Positions 1-8,077 are shown, counted from the stretch's first letter. The stretch: 58,304 nucleotides of DNA from 66-474 sp035606235 (GCA_035606235.1 DATNFU010000054.1:1-58304), one strand, 5' to 3'. Notes: generated by a model from the letters alone, not told the origin. Numbers and translations are program-made.

Positions 1-98
1 GATGCCGAAGCCGTGCTCTTGCCGCTCGCCAATTCCGACGCGACGACGACCTGGTGCAGCGCGCGATTCCAGACCAGGCTGTAGATTTTCTTGTTCAT
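1..98 (-). CDS. Type V secretion protein, N-terminal fragment (ESPR signal)
   Basis: Only the first 32 codons are inside the window; the gene continues to the left. The start MNKKIYSLVWNRALHQVVVA is a clear extended signal peptide region (ESPR), the N-terminal extension found on large autotransporters and on filamentous haemagglutinin-like two-partner exoproteins. It slows inner-membrane targeting before outer-membrane translocation. The passenger is not visible, so adhesin, haemagglutinin or contact-dependent toxin cannot be told apart. The ATG is at 98-96 with only a poor Shine-Dalgarno. The 563-base upstream leader contains a possible promoter and an intrinsic terminator. Confidence 0.85.
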   Translation of the reverse strand, partial: MNKKIYSLVWNRALHQVVVASELASGKSTASA

Positions 99-170
99 GA
101 GGCGGCCCCGTTCAAGTGGTGGTGGTCAAGGTGATGTGACGTGACGTACTGCGCGAAGGCGCAAACGAAA

Positions 171-193
171 AGCCCGCCGGTGTCGGGCGGGCT
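171..193 (-). terminator. Intrinsic terminator, leftward
   Basis: An 8-bp GC-rich stem (AGCCCGCC at 171-178 pairing with GGCGGGCT at 186-193) has a 7-base loop. On the minus strand it is followed by TTTTCGTTT. It lies between a possible upstream promoter and the ESPR start codon, so it could end emrB transcription or act as an attenuator in the leader. Confidence 0.7.
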
Positions 194-488
194 CGATTCG
201 AAAAAGGCAAGTAGAAATGGAGATGCGGCCGCGCAGGCGCACGGCGACTTGCGATAACGAAATTTGAAACGCTCCGGCCACGCGTTCGCCATTCCGGCAT
301 CAGCCGGTTGCTTTGCAACCCACGGCAAAGACACGAGACCGCTGGCGCGGGCACGCGGCTTCAATACATCGCTTCAGCGGCTCAAGACGCGCTGACGACG
401 CACGAAGGACGTGCGGTGGAACCCCCGTTCCTTGTCCCCCTTGAATCCGTGCAGACAAGAAGATTCGCTGCAACGGATCAACCGCGCC

Positions 489-517
489 ACTGTAGCGACG
501 GTGTGAGAGTGGTGCAA
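489..517 (-). promoter_or_regulatory. Possible sigma70 promoter for the leftward leader
   Basis: On the minus strand TTGCAC (512-517) is followed after 17 bases by TACAGT (489-494). This is a reasonable sigma70 match. Transcription would start near 482 and cross the hairpin at 171-193 before the ESPR gene. It was found by eye only. Confidence 0.4.
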
Positions 518-522
518 CGTTT

Positions 523-658
523 CTGTCGCCGGCAGGCTGGCTCCTGCAAAGCGCATGGCATCCAACCCGTGAATGGTTTGGCAGGAGTGCGCTTGCGCAC
601 GACAGTTCTCGCGGGGTTCCATATGATAGGTCGCCGGCAAGCCGGTTCCTACAAGCGG
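523..658. repeat. REP-like palindromic repeat cluster
   Basis: Three arms of the GGCAGGAGTGCGCTTGCGCA / GCCGGCAAGCCGGTTCCTAC type occur in alternating orientation, at about 523-553, 580-604 and 629-658. The same family recurs at 2230-2322, 14955-15013, 23728-23859 and about 41398-41432. Confidence 0.7.
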
Positions 659-661
659 CGG

Positions 662-2215
662 CTAGTGCCCGCCGCCCACCGCCGGGCCGGCCTTGTGCAC
701 GAATGGCGGCTTGGCCAGCCAGACCACCGCGATCAGCGCGAGGATGATCCAGCCCATGATGTAAAAGAGGTTGTTGAAGGAAATCTGCACTGCCTGGCGC
801 GAGATCTCGCCATTGATCGCGGCGGCGTATTGCTGCACGTGGCCGCCGTTGTTCGCGAGCGCCTGTTGTGTCCGCGGGTTGTAGGCACTGATGTGGGCGG
901 CGAGGGTGGCGTGCTGGGCGTCGCCGCCGCGCTCCCAAAAATAAGTGGTGATGGAGGCTGAGAAACTGCCGCCCAGCGAACGCAGGAAAGTCGCCAGCCC
1001 GGAACCCGCGGCGATTTCCCGGGCCGACAAATCCGACAGCAGGATCGTCAGGATCGGCATGAAGAAGAACGCCACGCCGATGCCCTGGAGGAACTGCGCC
1101 ATCGCGACGTGATAAAAATCCACCTGGGTGGTGAACTCGGCGCGCATGAAGCAGGTCAGGCCCATCATCACGAACGCGAACGAGGCCAGCCAGCGCAGGT
1201 CGAATTTGGTGCCGTATTTGCCGACGAAGAAGGTCAGCAGCACCGGTGCGACGCCGATCGGTGCGGTCGCCAGGCCCGACCATATCGCGGTGTAGCCCAG
1301 CGTTTCCTGCAGCCACAACGGCACCAGCAACGCGATCGCGAAGAACACCGCGTAGGCCAGGATCAGCGCCAGTGTGCCCGCGGCGAAGTTGCGGTGCCGG
1401 AACAATCTGAGATTCACGATCGGATCGCGGTCGGTCAGCTCCCAGATCAGAAAGATGCTGAGGGAAATGGCGGAGATGATCGCGAGCGTGACGATGAAAT
1501 TGGACTGGAACCAGTCGAGTTCATTGCCTTTGTCCAGCAGTACCTGCAGCGAGCCGACACCCAGGATCAGCGTGACCAGGCCGATGTAATCCATGCGTGG
1601 GCGTTCGAGGTTCTCCGGCCGCGCACCGAGCTGCGCGGCAATCACCGCGCTCACGGCGAAGCCGATCGGCACGTTGATGAAGAAGATCCATTCCCACGAA
1701 TAGTTGTCGGTGATGTAGCCGCCCAGTACCGGCCCCGCGATCGGCGCCACCACCGTCACCATGGCGAGAATGGCGAGTGCCATGCCGCGCTTTTCATTCG
1801 GATAGATGGATACCAGCAGGCTCTGCGTCAGCGGATACATCGGGCCGGCGACGGCGCCCTGGATCGCGCGGAACATCACCAGCATGCCGAGGCTGGTGGA
1901 CAGGCCGCAGCACAACGAGGCGATCGAAAACAGCATCGTGGCCCACACGAAGGTCTTCACCTCGCCGAAGCGGCGCGACAGAAATCCGGTGAGCGGCAAC
2001 GCGATCGCGTTGGCGACGGTGAACGAGGTGATCACCCACACCGACTGGTCCTGGCTGGCGCCGAGGTTGCCGGCGATGGTCGGCAGCGACACGTTGGCGA
2101 TGGTGAGGTCGAGCACCTGCATGAAGGTGCCGAGCGACAGGCCGATCGTCGCCAGCGGCAGGCTGGCGGGGCGGAATTCGCCGAATTCGCGGGGTTGGGC
2201 GGAACTGGAGACCAT
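662..2215 (-). CDS. emrB: EmrB/QacA-family (DHA2) MFS multidrug transporter
   Basis: This 517-residue inner-membrane proton antiporter of the 14-helix DHA2 family drives substrate through a tripartite pump. The N-terminal helices contain LDLTIANVSLPTIAG (motif D1-like, about residues 36-50). The region LTGFLSRRFGEVK (about residues 96-108) matches MFS motif A between helices 2 and 3. Length is normal for EmrB (about 510). It is the last gene of the leftward marR-outer membrane factor-emrA-emrB operon and starts at ATG 2215, 98 bases after emrA. That gap holds REP arms. The stop is TAG. Substrates are inferred from the family to be hydrophobic or uncoupler-like drugs and cannot be read from the sequence. 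Confidence 0.93.
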   Translation of the reverse strand: MVSSSAQPREFGEFRPASLPLATIGLSLGTFMQVLDLTIANVSLPTIAGNLGASQDQSVWVITSFTVANAIALPLTGFLSRRFGEVKTFVWATMLFSIASLCCGLSTSLGMLVMFRAIQGAVAGPMYPLTQSLLVSIYPNEKRGMALAILAMVTVVAPIAGPVLGGYITDNYSWEWIFFINVPIGFAVSAVIAAQLGARPENLERPRMDYIGLVTLILGVGSLQVLLDKGNELDWFQSNFIVTLAIISAISLSIFLIWELTDRDPIVNLRLFRHRNFAAGTLALILAYAVFFAIALLVPLWLQETLGYTAIWSGLATAPIGVAPVLLTFFVGKYGTKFDLRWLASFAFVMMGLTCFMRAEFTTQVDFYHVAMAQFLQGIGVAFFFMPILTILLSDLSAREIAAGSGLATFLRSLGGSFSASITTYFWERGGDAQHATLAAHISAYNPRTQQALANNGGHVQQYAAAINGEISRQAVQISFNNLFYIMGWIILALIAVVWLAKPPFVHKAGPAVGGGH

Positions 2216-2229
2216 TCTATGTTTCTCTT

Positions 2230-2322
2230 GGGGGAGCGCGCTTGCGCGGCGACCGTGCGAAGCGCGTCATTTCTTCGCGTAGCGGCGTCCTTCATTTGCC
2301 CGCAAGCAGGCTCCTACCGCGA
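2230..2322. repeat. REP-like arms between emrA and emrB
   Basis: GGAGCGCGCTTGCGC (about 2233-2247) and an opposed arm CGCAAGCAGGCTCCTACC (about 2300-2317) form an inverted pair in the only gap of this operon. Such pairs can stabilise upstream mRNA, here emrA. Confidence 0.6.
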
Positions 2323-3543
2323 AGCTTTCCCTTGCGTGCTGTTCGCCGGCGCCTCGCTGTTGTCCGCGATGATTTTCGCGATCAGCGCGTCGGCCTGCTT
2401 GCTGCTGCGCTCGTACACGTCGGTGCTCAGCACCGGTTTGGACGGCATCGTCTGCGACAGGATCGCGCCATTCTGGTTGTGCAGGTCCACGGTCACATCC
2501 ATGGACAGGCCGATGCGCAGTGGATGTTGCTGCAGCTCTTTGCCGTCCAGGTCAATGCGCACGGGCAGCCGCTGCACGATCTTGATCCAGTTGCCGGTGG
2601 CGTTTTGCGCGGGCAGCAACGAGAACGCGCTGCCGGTGCCGACGCCCATACCCTCGACGTGACCGTGATAGGTGACACCGCCACCGTACAAATCGGATGT
2701 GAGCGTCACCGGCTGGCCGATGCGCATGTCGGTCAACTGGGTTTCCTTGAAATTGGCGTCCACCCACACCTGCGACAGCGGCACCACCGCCATCAGCGGC
2801 GTGCCCGGTTGCACGCGCTGGCCGACCTGCACCGAACGCTGGGCGACGTGGCCGGAGACCGGCGCGACCAGCGTGGTGCGTTGCATGTTCAAGTATGCCG
2901 CGTGCAGCTTGGCTGCGGCTGCCTGCACTTCCGGGTGCGAGGCCACTTGCGTGTTCTCGACCAGCGCGCTGGTGGTGGCGAGTTGGCCTTTTACCGCTGC
3001 CAGTCCATTCTCTGCTTCGGTCAGCGCTTCACGCGCGTGCGCCAGCTCTTCCGCCGAAATCGCGCCGGTCTTGGCGAGACCCTTGCGTCGCTCGTAGTCC
3101 GCACGCGCCTGCGCTACCGCGGTTTCGCGCGCGGCGACATCCGCCTGCGATGAACTGACGCCGCTGTACAGGCCGCGCACTTTGCGCACGCTGGCGGCGA
3201 GATCGGCTTCCGCCTGCGCCAGGGCGACCTGCGCATCGGAGGGATCCAGCTTCACCAGTGTCTGGCCTTCGCGCACGTAGTCGTTGTCGTCGGCGCCGAT
3301 GCTGACCACGGTGCCCGGAATCTGCGGCGTGATCTGCACCACATTGCCATTGACGTACGCGTCGTCGGTGCCCTCGTACCAGCGCCCGACCAGAAAGTGA
3401 TACAGCGCCCACACGATGCCGACCAGCACGATCACCACCACCAGGCCGCGCAGAAGCCAGCGCCGGCGCACATCGCGCTTGGCCTGCTTCTGCTCGCGCG
3501 CAGCCTGTTCGGGATCAATCGGAGGATGTTCTTGCGACGTCAT
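2314..3543 (-). CDS. emrA: EmrA-type HlyD-family membrane fusion protein
   Basis: This 409-residue periplasmic adaptor links EmrB to the outer-membrane channel. A cytoplasmic basic stretch is followed by a single helix at about residues 28-50 (RGLVVVIVLVGIVWALYHFLV). Next come the biotinyl-lipoyl-like half-motif (VNGNVVQITPQIPGTVVSIG), a long alanine-rich coiled-coil hairpin (about 110-225), and the second lipoyl half and beta-barrel (APVSGHVAQRSVQVG). Its start codon overlaps the stop of the outer-membrane factor gene by 4 bases (ATGA), which implies translational coupling. Length is close to E. coli EmrA (390). Confidence 0.93.
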   Translation of the reverse strand: MTSQEHPPIDPEQAAREQKQAKRDVRRRWLLRGLVVVIVLVGIVWALYHFLVGRWYEGTDDAYVNGNVVQITPQIPGTVVSIGADDNDYVREGQTLVKLDPSDAQVALAQAEADLAASVRKVRGLYSGVSSSQADVAARETAVAQARADYERRKGLAKTGAISAEELAHAREALTEAENGLAAVKGQLATTSALVENTQVASHPEVQAAAAKLHAAYLNMQRTTLVAPVSGHVAQRSVQVGQRVQPGTPLMAVVPLSQVWVDANFKETQLTDMRIGQPVTLTSDLYGGGVTYHGHVEGMGVGTGSAFSLLPAQNATGNWIKIVQRLPVRIDLDGKELQQHPLRIGLSMDVTVDLHNQNGAILSQTMPSKPVLSTDVYERSSKQADALIAKIIADNSEAPANSTQGKASR

Positions 3544-5039
3544 TGCGTATCTGCCTTGTCGTTGTTGGCTTGCGCCGCGGTCTTGTCCATCCGCGGCGTG
3601 TCATTTGAAGGCTCAAAGCCACCCCCCAGCGCTTCGATCAATCGCACCGCTGCCGTGGCGCGTCGGGTTTGCAGCGCAGCCAGATGTCGTTCGGCGTCGA
3701 TCAGGGCCTGGCGCACCGTCAACGCTTCGAGGTAATTGCCCACGCCGCCGCGATAGCGCTGCATCGCCAGGTCGTAGGCCTGTGACGCGCTCGCCTGCGC
3801 TTGCGCGTAGCGCGCGATCTGCGCATCCAGTGTGCGCAAACCATCGACACTGTTGGCCACCTGGTTGATCGCGTCGATCACAGTCTTGTTGTATTGCGCG
3901 ACGGCAAGATCGTAGCCCGCATCCTTGGCCGAAAGATTGGCGCGCAAACGGCCGCCTTCGAAAATGGGCAGGCTCACCGCCGGTGCCACGCTGTACAAAC
4001 TGGCGGACGCCTGGAATAGATTCTTGCCGGGGCCGGCGATCAGGCCGGCCAGCGCCGTGATGTTGATGTCCGGCAGAAACGCGGCTTGCGCCGACTTGAT
4101 ATCTTTCGCGCTCGCCTCCACGCGCCAGCGCGCTGCGACCACGTCCGGTCGACGGCCGAGCAGATCGGCAGGCAAAATGGACGGCAGTGCGATGGCATTC
4201 GCCGGCAGCGGCTTCGGTGGCGCGATATCGAGCGCGCGATCGGGGCCACGGCCCAGCAGCACCGCCAGGGCAATGCCGGAACTCCGCAGGCCTTCTTCGG
4301 CGCTGGCGAGTTGCGACTGTGCTTCGGCGATCGCCGCATCCACCTGGGTCTGCTGGAACTTGCTGTCGATGCCGGCCTTGACGCGCTGCGCCGTGAGCTT
4401 GCCCATCTGCTGCGTGCGTTGCAGATCGGCTTGCGCGAGATTGCGTTGCGTGTACGCATCCGCGAGCGCGACGTACGCGCCGACCACTTCCGCCGACAAC
4501 ATCAGGCGCGCGGCCCGCGATTCGATTTCGGTCGCGCGGGCGCTGCCGAGCGCAGCTTCCCAGGCGGCGCGTTTACCGCCCCACAAATCGAAATCCCATT
4601 TGAAATCCAGAATGCCGTACTTGACCACACCGAAGCTGCCACCCAGTGGTGCCGGCAAAAGCGTGTTCGGAATCTTGGCGCCGGCGACGCTGGCGAGCCC
4701 GGTCAGCGACGGCTTGCGCGCGGCGTCCACCACGCCAGCCTGCGCGATCGCCGCGCGCGCGCGCGCATCCGCAATCGCAAGATCGGGATTGCCGGCCAAT
4801 GCTTCGTCAACCAGTGCATCCAGTTGCGCATCATCGAAGGCTTTCCACCAATCGGCTTTCGGCCAGGCGGCGGGATCGATGCGGACGCCGGCGAGGCTGC
4901 GCTCGGCGCGCAAGGATGTGCTGTCGAGCGCGTGGCCCTGCGGCTTCAGGCTGTGCATGCTGGCGCAGCCGGCCAGCAACACGATCGGCAAGAAAGTGGC
5001 GGGGAATGCGCCGAGGCGCTGGCGGAAGCTGTTTCGCAT
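3540..5039 (-). CDS. NodT-family efflux outer membrane lipoprotein (TolC-like)
   Basis: This 499-residue outer-membrane factor forms the channel of the pump. An open frame extends upstream, but ATG 5039 is the right start. It gives MRNSFRQRL then a hydrophobic stretch and the lipobox LLAG-C (Cys near residue 24), typical of NodT/OprM lipoproteins, and it lies 11 bases after the marR stop. The body has the duplicated coiled-coil helices of this family (for example DAQLDALVDEALAGNPDLAIADARARAA as separate short pieces near residues 70-105, and LLGRRPDVVAARWRVEA further on). Having its own outer-membrane factor means the operon encodes a complete tripartite pump. Confidence 0.93.
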   Translation of the reverse strand: MRNSFRQRLGAFPATFLPIVLLAGCASMHSLKPQGHALDSTSLRAERSLAGVRIDPAAWPKADWWKAFDDAQLDALVDEALAGNPDLAIADARARAAIAQAGVVDAARKPSLTGLASVAGAKIPNTLLPAPLGGSFGVVKYGILDFKWDFDLWGGKRAAWEAALGSARATEIESRAARLMLSAEVVGAYVALADAYTQRNLAQADLQRTQQMGKLTAQRVKAGIDSKFQQTQVDAAIAEAQSQLASAEEGLRSSGIALAVLLGRGPDRALDIAPPKPLPANAIALPSILPADLLGRRPDVVAARWRVEASAKDIKSAQAAFLPDINITALAGLIAGPGKNLFQASASLYSVAPAVSLPIFEGGRLRANLSAKDAGYDLAVAQYNKTVIDAINQVANSVDGLRTLDAQIARYAQAQASASQAYDLAMQRYRGGVGNYLEALTVRQALIDAERHLAALQTRRATAAVRLIEALGGGFEPSNDTPRMDKTAAQANNDKADTQ

Positions 5040-5050
5040 GGGTGTGGCGC

Positions 5051-5500
5051 TCAGGCCGGTTGCCGCAGGTTGTCGAGTACGCGGTTCAGCAGCGACTGCA
5101 ATTGCGCGCGTTCCTTTTCGGTGCTGCGGTCCAGCGCGCGTTCGGCAACGCGCTCCCCGCATGCATTGATGCGTTTCCACAAAGTGCGGCCGGAGGCGGT
5201 CAGTTCAATGCGCAGCACACGGCGATCGTCCGGATCGGGTACGCGGCGCAGATAATTCTGCCGTTCCAACTTGTCCAACAGCCGGGTCAGTGCTCCCGGA
5301 TTGTGGTTCAGCAGCCGCGCCAGCTCGCCGGCGGTCATCGGGCCTTCCGTGCCGAGCCGCTTCAAAGCCACGAACTGACTGAAGCCGAGTTCGAAACCCT
5401 GGCGCGCGAGTTCCTGTTCGATGTTGACGTGCAGCTCGGTGCGGATGCGGCCGATCAGGCTGCATAATTGAAACGGCGTGGCGGAGGTTTTCACGGGCAT
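5051..5500 (-). CDS. MarR-family transcriptional regulator of the efflux operon
   Basis: This is a 149-residue winged-helix repressor. Visible features are helix 1 (FQLCSLIGRIRTELHVN), the HTH (MTAGELARLLNHNPGALTRLLDKLE, about residues 62-86) and the wing (RRVPDPDDRRVLRIELT). It is the first gene of the pump operon and very probably represses it, with release by a drug ligand; that is inferred from family and context. An in-frame upstream extension to 5629 is rejected because it crosses the promoter at 5508-5535. ATG 5500 lies 7 bases after the -10 box, so the mRNA should be leaderless and there is no Shine-Dalgarno. Confidence 0.93.
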   Translation of the reverse strand: MPVKTSATPFQLCSLIGRIRTELHVNIEQELARQGFELGFSQFVALKRLGTEGPMTAGELARLLNHNPGALTRLLDKLERQNYLRRVPDPDDRRVLRIELTASGRTLWKRINACGERVAERALDRSTEKERAQLQSLLNRVLDNLRQPA

Positions 5501-5507
5501 GCCGCGC

Positions 5508-5535
5508 AGTATATGGCCGCAGCAACTGTTGTCAA
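5508..5535 (-). promoter_or_regulatory. Near-consensus promoter of the marR-efflux operon
   Basis: On the minus strand TTGACA (5530-5535) and TATACT (5508-5513) are separated by 16 bases. The predicted start site, about 7 bases downstream, falls on or next to the A of the marR ATG (5500). The -35 box lies inside repeat 1 of the 15-bp repeat array, so a protein bound there would block polymerase. Confidence 0.85.
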
Positions 5536-5566
5536 GGCAACTATTGTGATGGCAACTTTGTTGCCG
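5522..5566. promoter_or_regulatory. Triple 15-bp tandem operator, probable MarR site
   Basis: Three contiguous 15-bp units read GCAACTGTTGTCAAG (5522-5536), GCAACTATTGTGATG (5537-5551) and GCAACTTTGTTGCCG (5552-5566). The third contains a perfect 6-bp inverted repeat, GGCAAC-TTT-GTTGCC (5551-5565), and the first a near-palindrome CAACTGTTG. The repeat period is about one and a half helical turns, and the array covers and precedes the -35 box. Autorepression by the adjacent MarR protein is inferred. Confidence 0.7.
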
Positions 5567-5752
5567 AAATGCAAGTGCTGGAGGTCCGGCAATGCTGGCC
5601 CGGCCTCTTGCCGCAGGGCGGCGCGTCATGGAGATGGCCGATACCTGGAATGAGAACGCAACGGCGAGGAGCCCGGGCCCGGAGCCTCACGAATCCTTGA
5701 TCCGTGCGAGTTGATGCTGGATGCATCGTGGCCCTGCGCAAAGGAATGCAGC

Positions 5753-6253
5753 GTGCGACACGGATGGCTTCGGTTCGGCGCCACGTTGGCGTTCGGCGCG
5801 GGATTCGCGGCGGCCGCGCCGGCGATGGAATTCGATGTCAACGGCGGCGCCAGCGCCACTGCCGGCGTGCGCTGGGCGCCGGCGCTGTTTGCGGATATCG
5901 GTGGTACGCCCGGCGATGATGGTCATGCGCATTTCACGCCAGTCGGCAGCGTGGGCTGGATCGGCTCGCGCAGCACCGACCATGACGACCTCGATCACAA
6001 CGTATTCCTGATCGCCGGCGGCTTGCGCTATGGACGCGCGGATGGGCTATTCATCAGCGAACAGATCGCCGCCACCAGCACGCGCACCGACGCGCTCAGC
6101 AGCCGATTCGAATTCATGACCAGCCTCGGTTGGCGGGACGGGCGCTGGATGGTGATGCTGCGCCATGTTTCCAATGCGCACATCATCGGCGGCGGACGCA
6201 ATCTCGGCGAAACGATGCTGTTGGCGGGCGTACGGCTGGGAGCGGACAGCTAG
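5753..6253 (+). CDS. PagL-like lipid A 3-O-deacylase (acyloxyacyl hydrolase family)
   Basis: The product is a 166-residue protein, the size of an 8-stranded outer-membrane barrel. A signal peptide (residues 1 to about 24, ending AAAAPA) precedes alternating beta-strand sequence. Near the C-terminus RHVSNAHI gives His138 and Ser140 in the H-x-S-N arrangement of PagL, and Glu153 in NLGE can be the acid of the His-Ser-Glu triad (PagL H126, S128, E140). This family removes the 3-O acyl chain from lipid A. I chose GTG 5753 because AAGGA (5741-5745) sits 7 bases upstream and the signal peptide then begins properly. A longer frame from TTG 5711 exists but lacks these features. The stop is TAG. Confidence 0.8.
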   Translation: MRHGWLRFGATLAFGAGFAAAAPAMEFDVNGGASATAGVRWAPALFADIGGTPGDDGHAHFTPVGSVGWIGSRSTDHDDLDHNVFLIAGGLRYGRADGLFISEQIAATSTRTDALSSRFEFMTSLGWRDGRWMVMLRHVSNAHIIGGGRNLGETMLLAGVRLGADS

Positions 6254-6290
6254 CTCTGCGGGAGTCGCGGAAACCTGCAAGTCGCCTCTG

Positions 6291-7064
6291 CTAGATACCC
6301 GCGTACCACTCGTAACCCTGGTCTTCCCAATAACCGCCGTTGCCGTCACCGATGTCGTCCAGCGAATCCACCAACTCGATGCCGGAGATGTACTTGGCCT
6401 GCTTGTAGCCCAGTTGGCGCTCGATGCGCACGCGCAGCGGCGCGCCGTTGGGCGTTGGCAAGGGGCGGTCGTTGAGCGTGTGCGCGAGGATTGTCTGCGG
6501 ATGGTAGGCATCGTCGAAACCGATGCTTTCGTAATACGGCGTGCCGCCATCCAGGCCGCCATCCTGCATCCTGTCGTAACAGCGGAACACGACATAACGC
6601 GCGTCGTCGGTTGGCTGCACCAGTTCCAGCACGCGCGAAAGCTGCACGCCTTGCCACTTGCCGATCACGCTCCAGCCTTCCACGCAATCGTGCCGGGTAA
6701 TTTGCGTGCGCTGCGGCAGTGCGCGCAGTTGCGCCAGCGAAAAACTCAACGGGTGCGCGACCAGCCCGCCGACGCTCAGGCGATAGTCGCGAAAGCCGTT
6801 CGCGGCCATGGCGCGGTAAGCGGGATCCTGCGGATCGGTGCTGCCGTTGGCGCGGAATACCGGCGAGATGTCGGCCTGCGTGAATTCACGCGCCAGCGCG
6901 GCGTGCGGCGCCAGCACGCGCTGCACCGCGTGCGAAAGCGTTTCCGCGCTAGCCAGCACTTGGGGCGCCCATTGCGTCTGCGACAACTGGTCGCAGCCGG
7001 CCAAGAAGCCCGCGCCCATCGCGGTCAGCGCGTTGCGCAGAAAACGGCGGCGGTCAGTGGCCAT
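6291..7064 (-). CDS. YedY/sulfite-oxidase-fold molybdopterin oxidoreductase, Tat-exported
   Basis: The protein has 257 residues. The N-terminus DRRRFLRNAL is a twin-arginine motif (residues 4-13) followed by FLAGC, a possible lipobox with Cys24, so it may be a Tat lipoprotein. The oxidoreductase molybdopterin-binding domain is shown by RHDCVEGW, where Cys127 should ligate Mo, and by the later PNGAPLRVRIERQLGYKQ segment. The family includes MsrP (periplasmic Met-sulfoxide reductase) and sulfite oxidases; the substrate is not determinable. ATG 7064 overlaps the cytochrome b gene by 11 bases, so the two are translationally coupled, as in MsrPQ-like pairs, although the partner here is b561-like rather than MsrQ. 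The stop is TAG. Confidence 0.88.
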   Translation of the reverse strand: MATDRRRFLRNALTAMGAGFLAGCDQLSQTQWAPQVLASAETLSHAVQRVLAPHAALAREFTQADISPVFRANGSTDPQDPAYRAMAANGFRDYRLSVGGLVAHPLSFSLAQLRALPQRTQITRHDCVEGWSVIGKWQGVQLSRVLELVQPTDDARYVVFRCYDRMQDGGLDGGTPYYESIGFDDAYHPQTILAHTLNDRPLPTPNGAPLRVRIERQLGYKQAKYISGIELVDSLDDIGDGNGGYWEDQGYEWYAGI

Positions 7065-7971
7065 CGTCGCTGCTCCTGTCTGGAATGTTCTCGTGAATCG
7101 CGTAGCGCCCGGTGATGATCGAGCGCAACTCATTGCCGAGGCCGCTCACCAGCACTTCGAAAATGTGGATCAGGAAGAACGCGACGAATCCCCATGCCAA
7201 TATGAAATGGATCGTGCGCGCGGATTGCCGTCCGCCAACCAGTGTCACCAGCCAGCCGAGCACGCTGTCCATGCGTGGCGACATCGCCAGGCCCATCAGC
7301 ACAATCAGCGGCCCGAAGCCGAAGATCACGATCAGATACGTGAGCTTCTGCAGCACGTTGTAACGCGCCGCTGCTTCGCCTTGCGGATGGCGCAACAACG
7401 CGTGGTCGATGATCGATCGGCCGATGCCGCGCCAGTCGGTTCGGGTGGGCAGCAGATCGCGGCGGAAGTGCCTTCCGATCAGCGTGTACGCGGCGAAACA
7501 GATGCCGTTGATCACAAACAGCCAGGCAAAAAAGAAATGCCAGCGACGACCCATGGACAACCACTGCGGGCCGGGAATGGTGAGCCAGGCCGGAAAGCCG
7601 CGCGCGACGGGGTGACCGTTCATCGAGGATGCGCCGAACACGCCGGTGGTGGTGAAGTCGTGCGAACCGATCTGCGTGACGCCGCGCAGCGCGCCATCCG
7701 GCATCCGTTGCGCGCCCATCGCCAGCAGCGGTTTGTCGAAGGTGGATTTCTGGCCCCAGTACAGCGCCGGATGCGCGTTGAAAATCTGCAGGCCGCTGCC
7801 GAGCAGCACCAGCAGGCAGATCGCGTTGATCCAGTGCATGACCCGCACCGGCAGGCGGTGCCGATAGATCACGCGCACGCGGTCGCGGATGCGCGGCGGC
7901 GGCCGGATGCCACCTTCGGATTCTGCGGAATCTTGCATGGGTGCCGTATCGTCGGCTGGCTGCATGATCAT
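7054..7971 (-). CDS. Cytochrome b561-type membrane electron donor to the molybdoenzyme
   Basis: This is a 305-residue integral membrane protein of the b561/Ni-Fe hydrogenase cytochrome b type. The haem region starts with RHRLPVRVMHWINAICLLVLL (helix 1, His in VMHW). Later helices include RRWHFFFAWLFVINGICFAAY and TIHFILAWGFVAFFLIHIFEV, each with histidines suited to haem ligation. It probably passes quinol electrons to the exported molybdoenzyme whose gene overlaps its 3' end. Starts at 7971, 7965 or 7938 are all possible; the first is listed. Confidence 0.85.
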   Translation of the reverse strand: MIMQPADDTAPMQDSAESEGGIRPPPRIRDRVRVIYRHRLPVRVMHWINAICLLVLLGSGLQIFNAHPALYWGQKSTFDKPLLAMGAQRMPDGALRGVTQIGSHDFTTTGVFGASSMNGHPVARGFPAWLTIPGPQWLSMGRRWHFFFAWLFVINGICFAAYTLIGRHFRRDLLPTRTDWRGIGRSIIDHALLRHPQGEAAARYNVLQKLTYLIVIFGFGPLIVLMGLAMSPRMDSVLGWLVTLVGGRQSARTIHFILAWGFVAFFLIHIFEVLVSGLGNELRSIITGRYAIHENIPDRSSDDGH

Positions 7972-8077
7972 CCCCGCTGGCGGGCGTCAGATTACTCCGA
8001 AACCAGACCGGCGGAGGACGCCTTCTCTTTCGAGCCGCGTGGCCTAGAATGCCCTGATCGCAATGAGGGAGAGCGCC

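Larger units (their letters stand above)
99..661. other. Intergenic leader before the ESPR gene; no supported gene
   Basis: These 563 bases separate the ESPR gene from emrB. They hold a terminator-shaped hairpin at 171-193, a possible leftward promoter at 489-517, and REP-like arms at about 523-553, 580-604 and 629-658. Open frames here have no recognisable domain or good ribosome site, so no coding call is made. Confidence 0.6.

Noticed and set aside
300..2662. Long open frames opposite or offset to emrB and emrA (for example 338 and 517 codons)
   Set aside because: They lack family motifs and follow the codon pattern of the GC-rich genes on the other frame; the emrAB frames are clearly the coding ones.
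5501..5629. A 43-residue N-terminal extension of MarR
   Set aside because: It would translate through the near-consensus promoter and the operator repeats and has no homology to the family.
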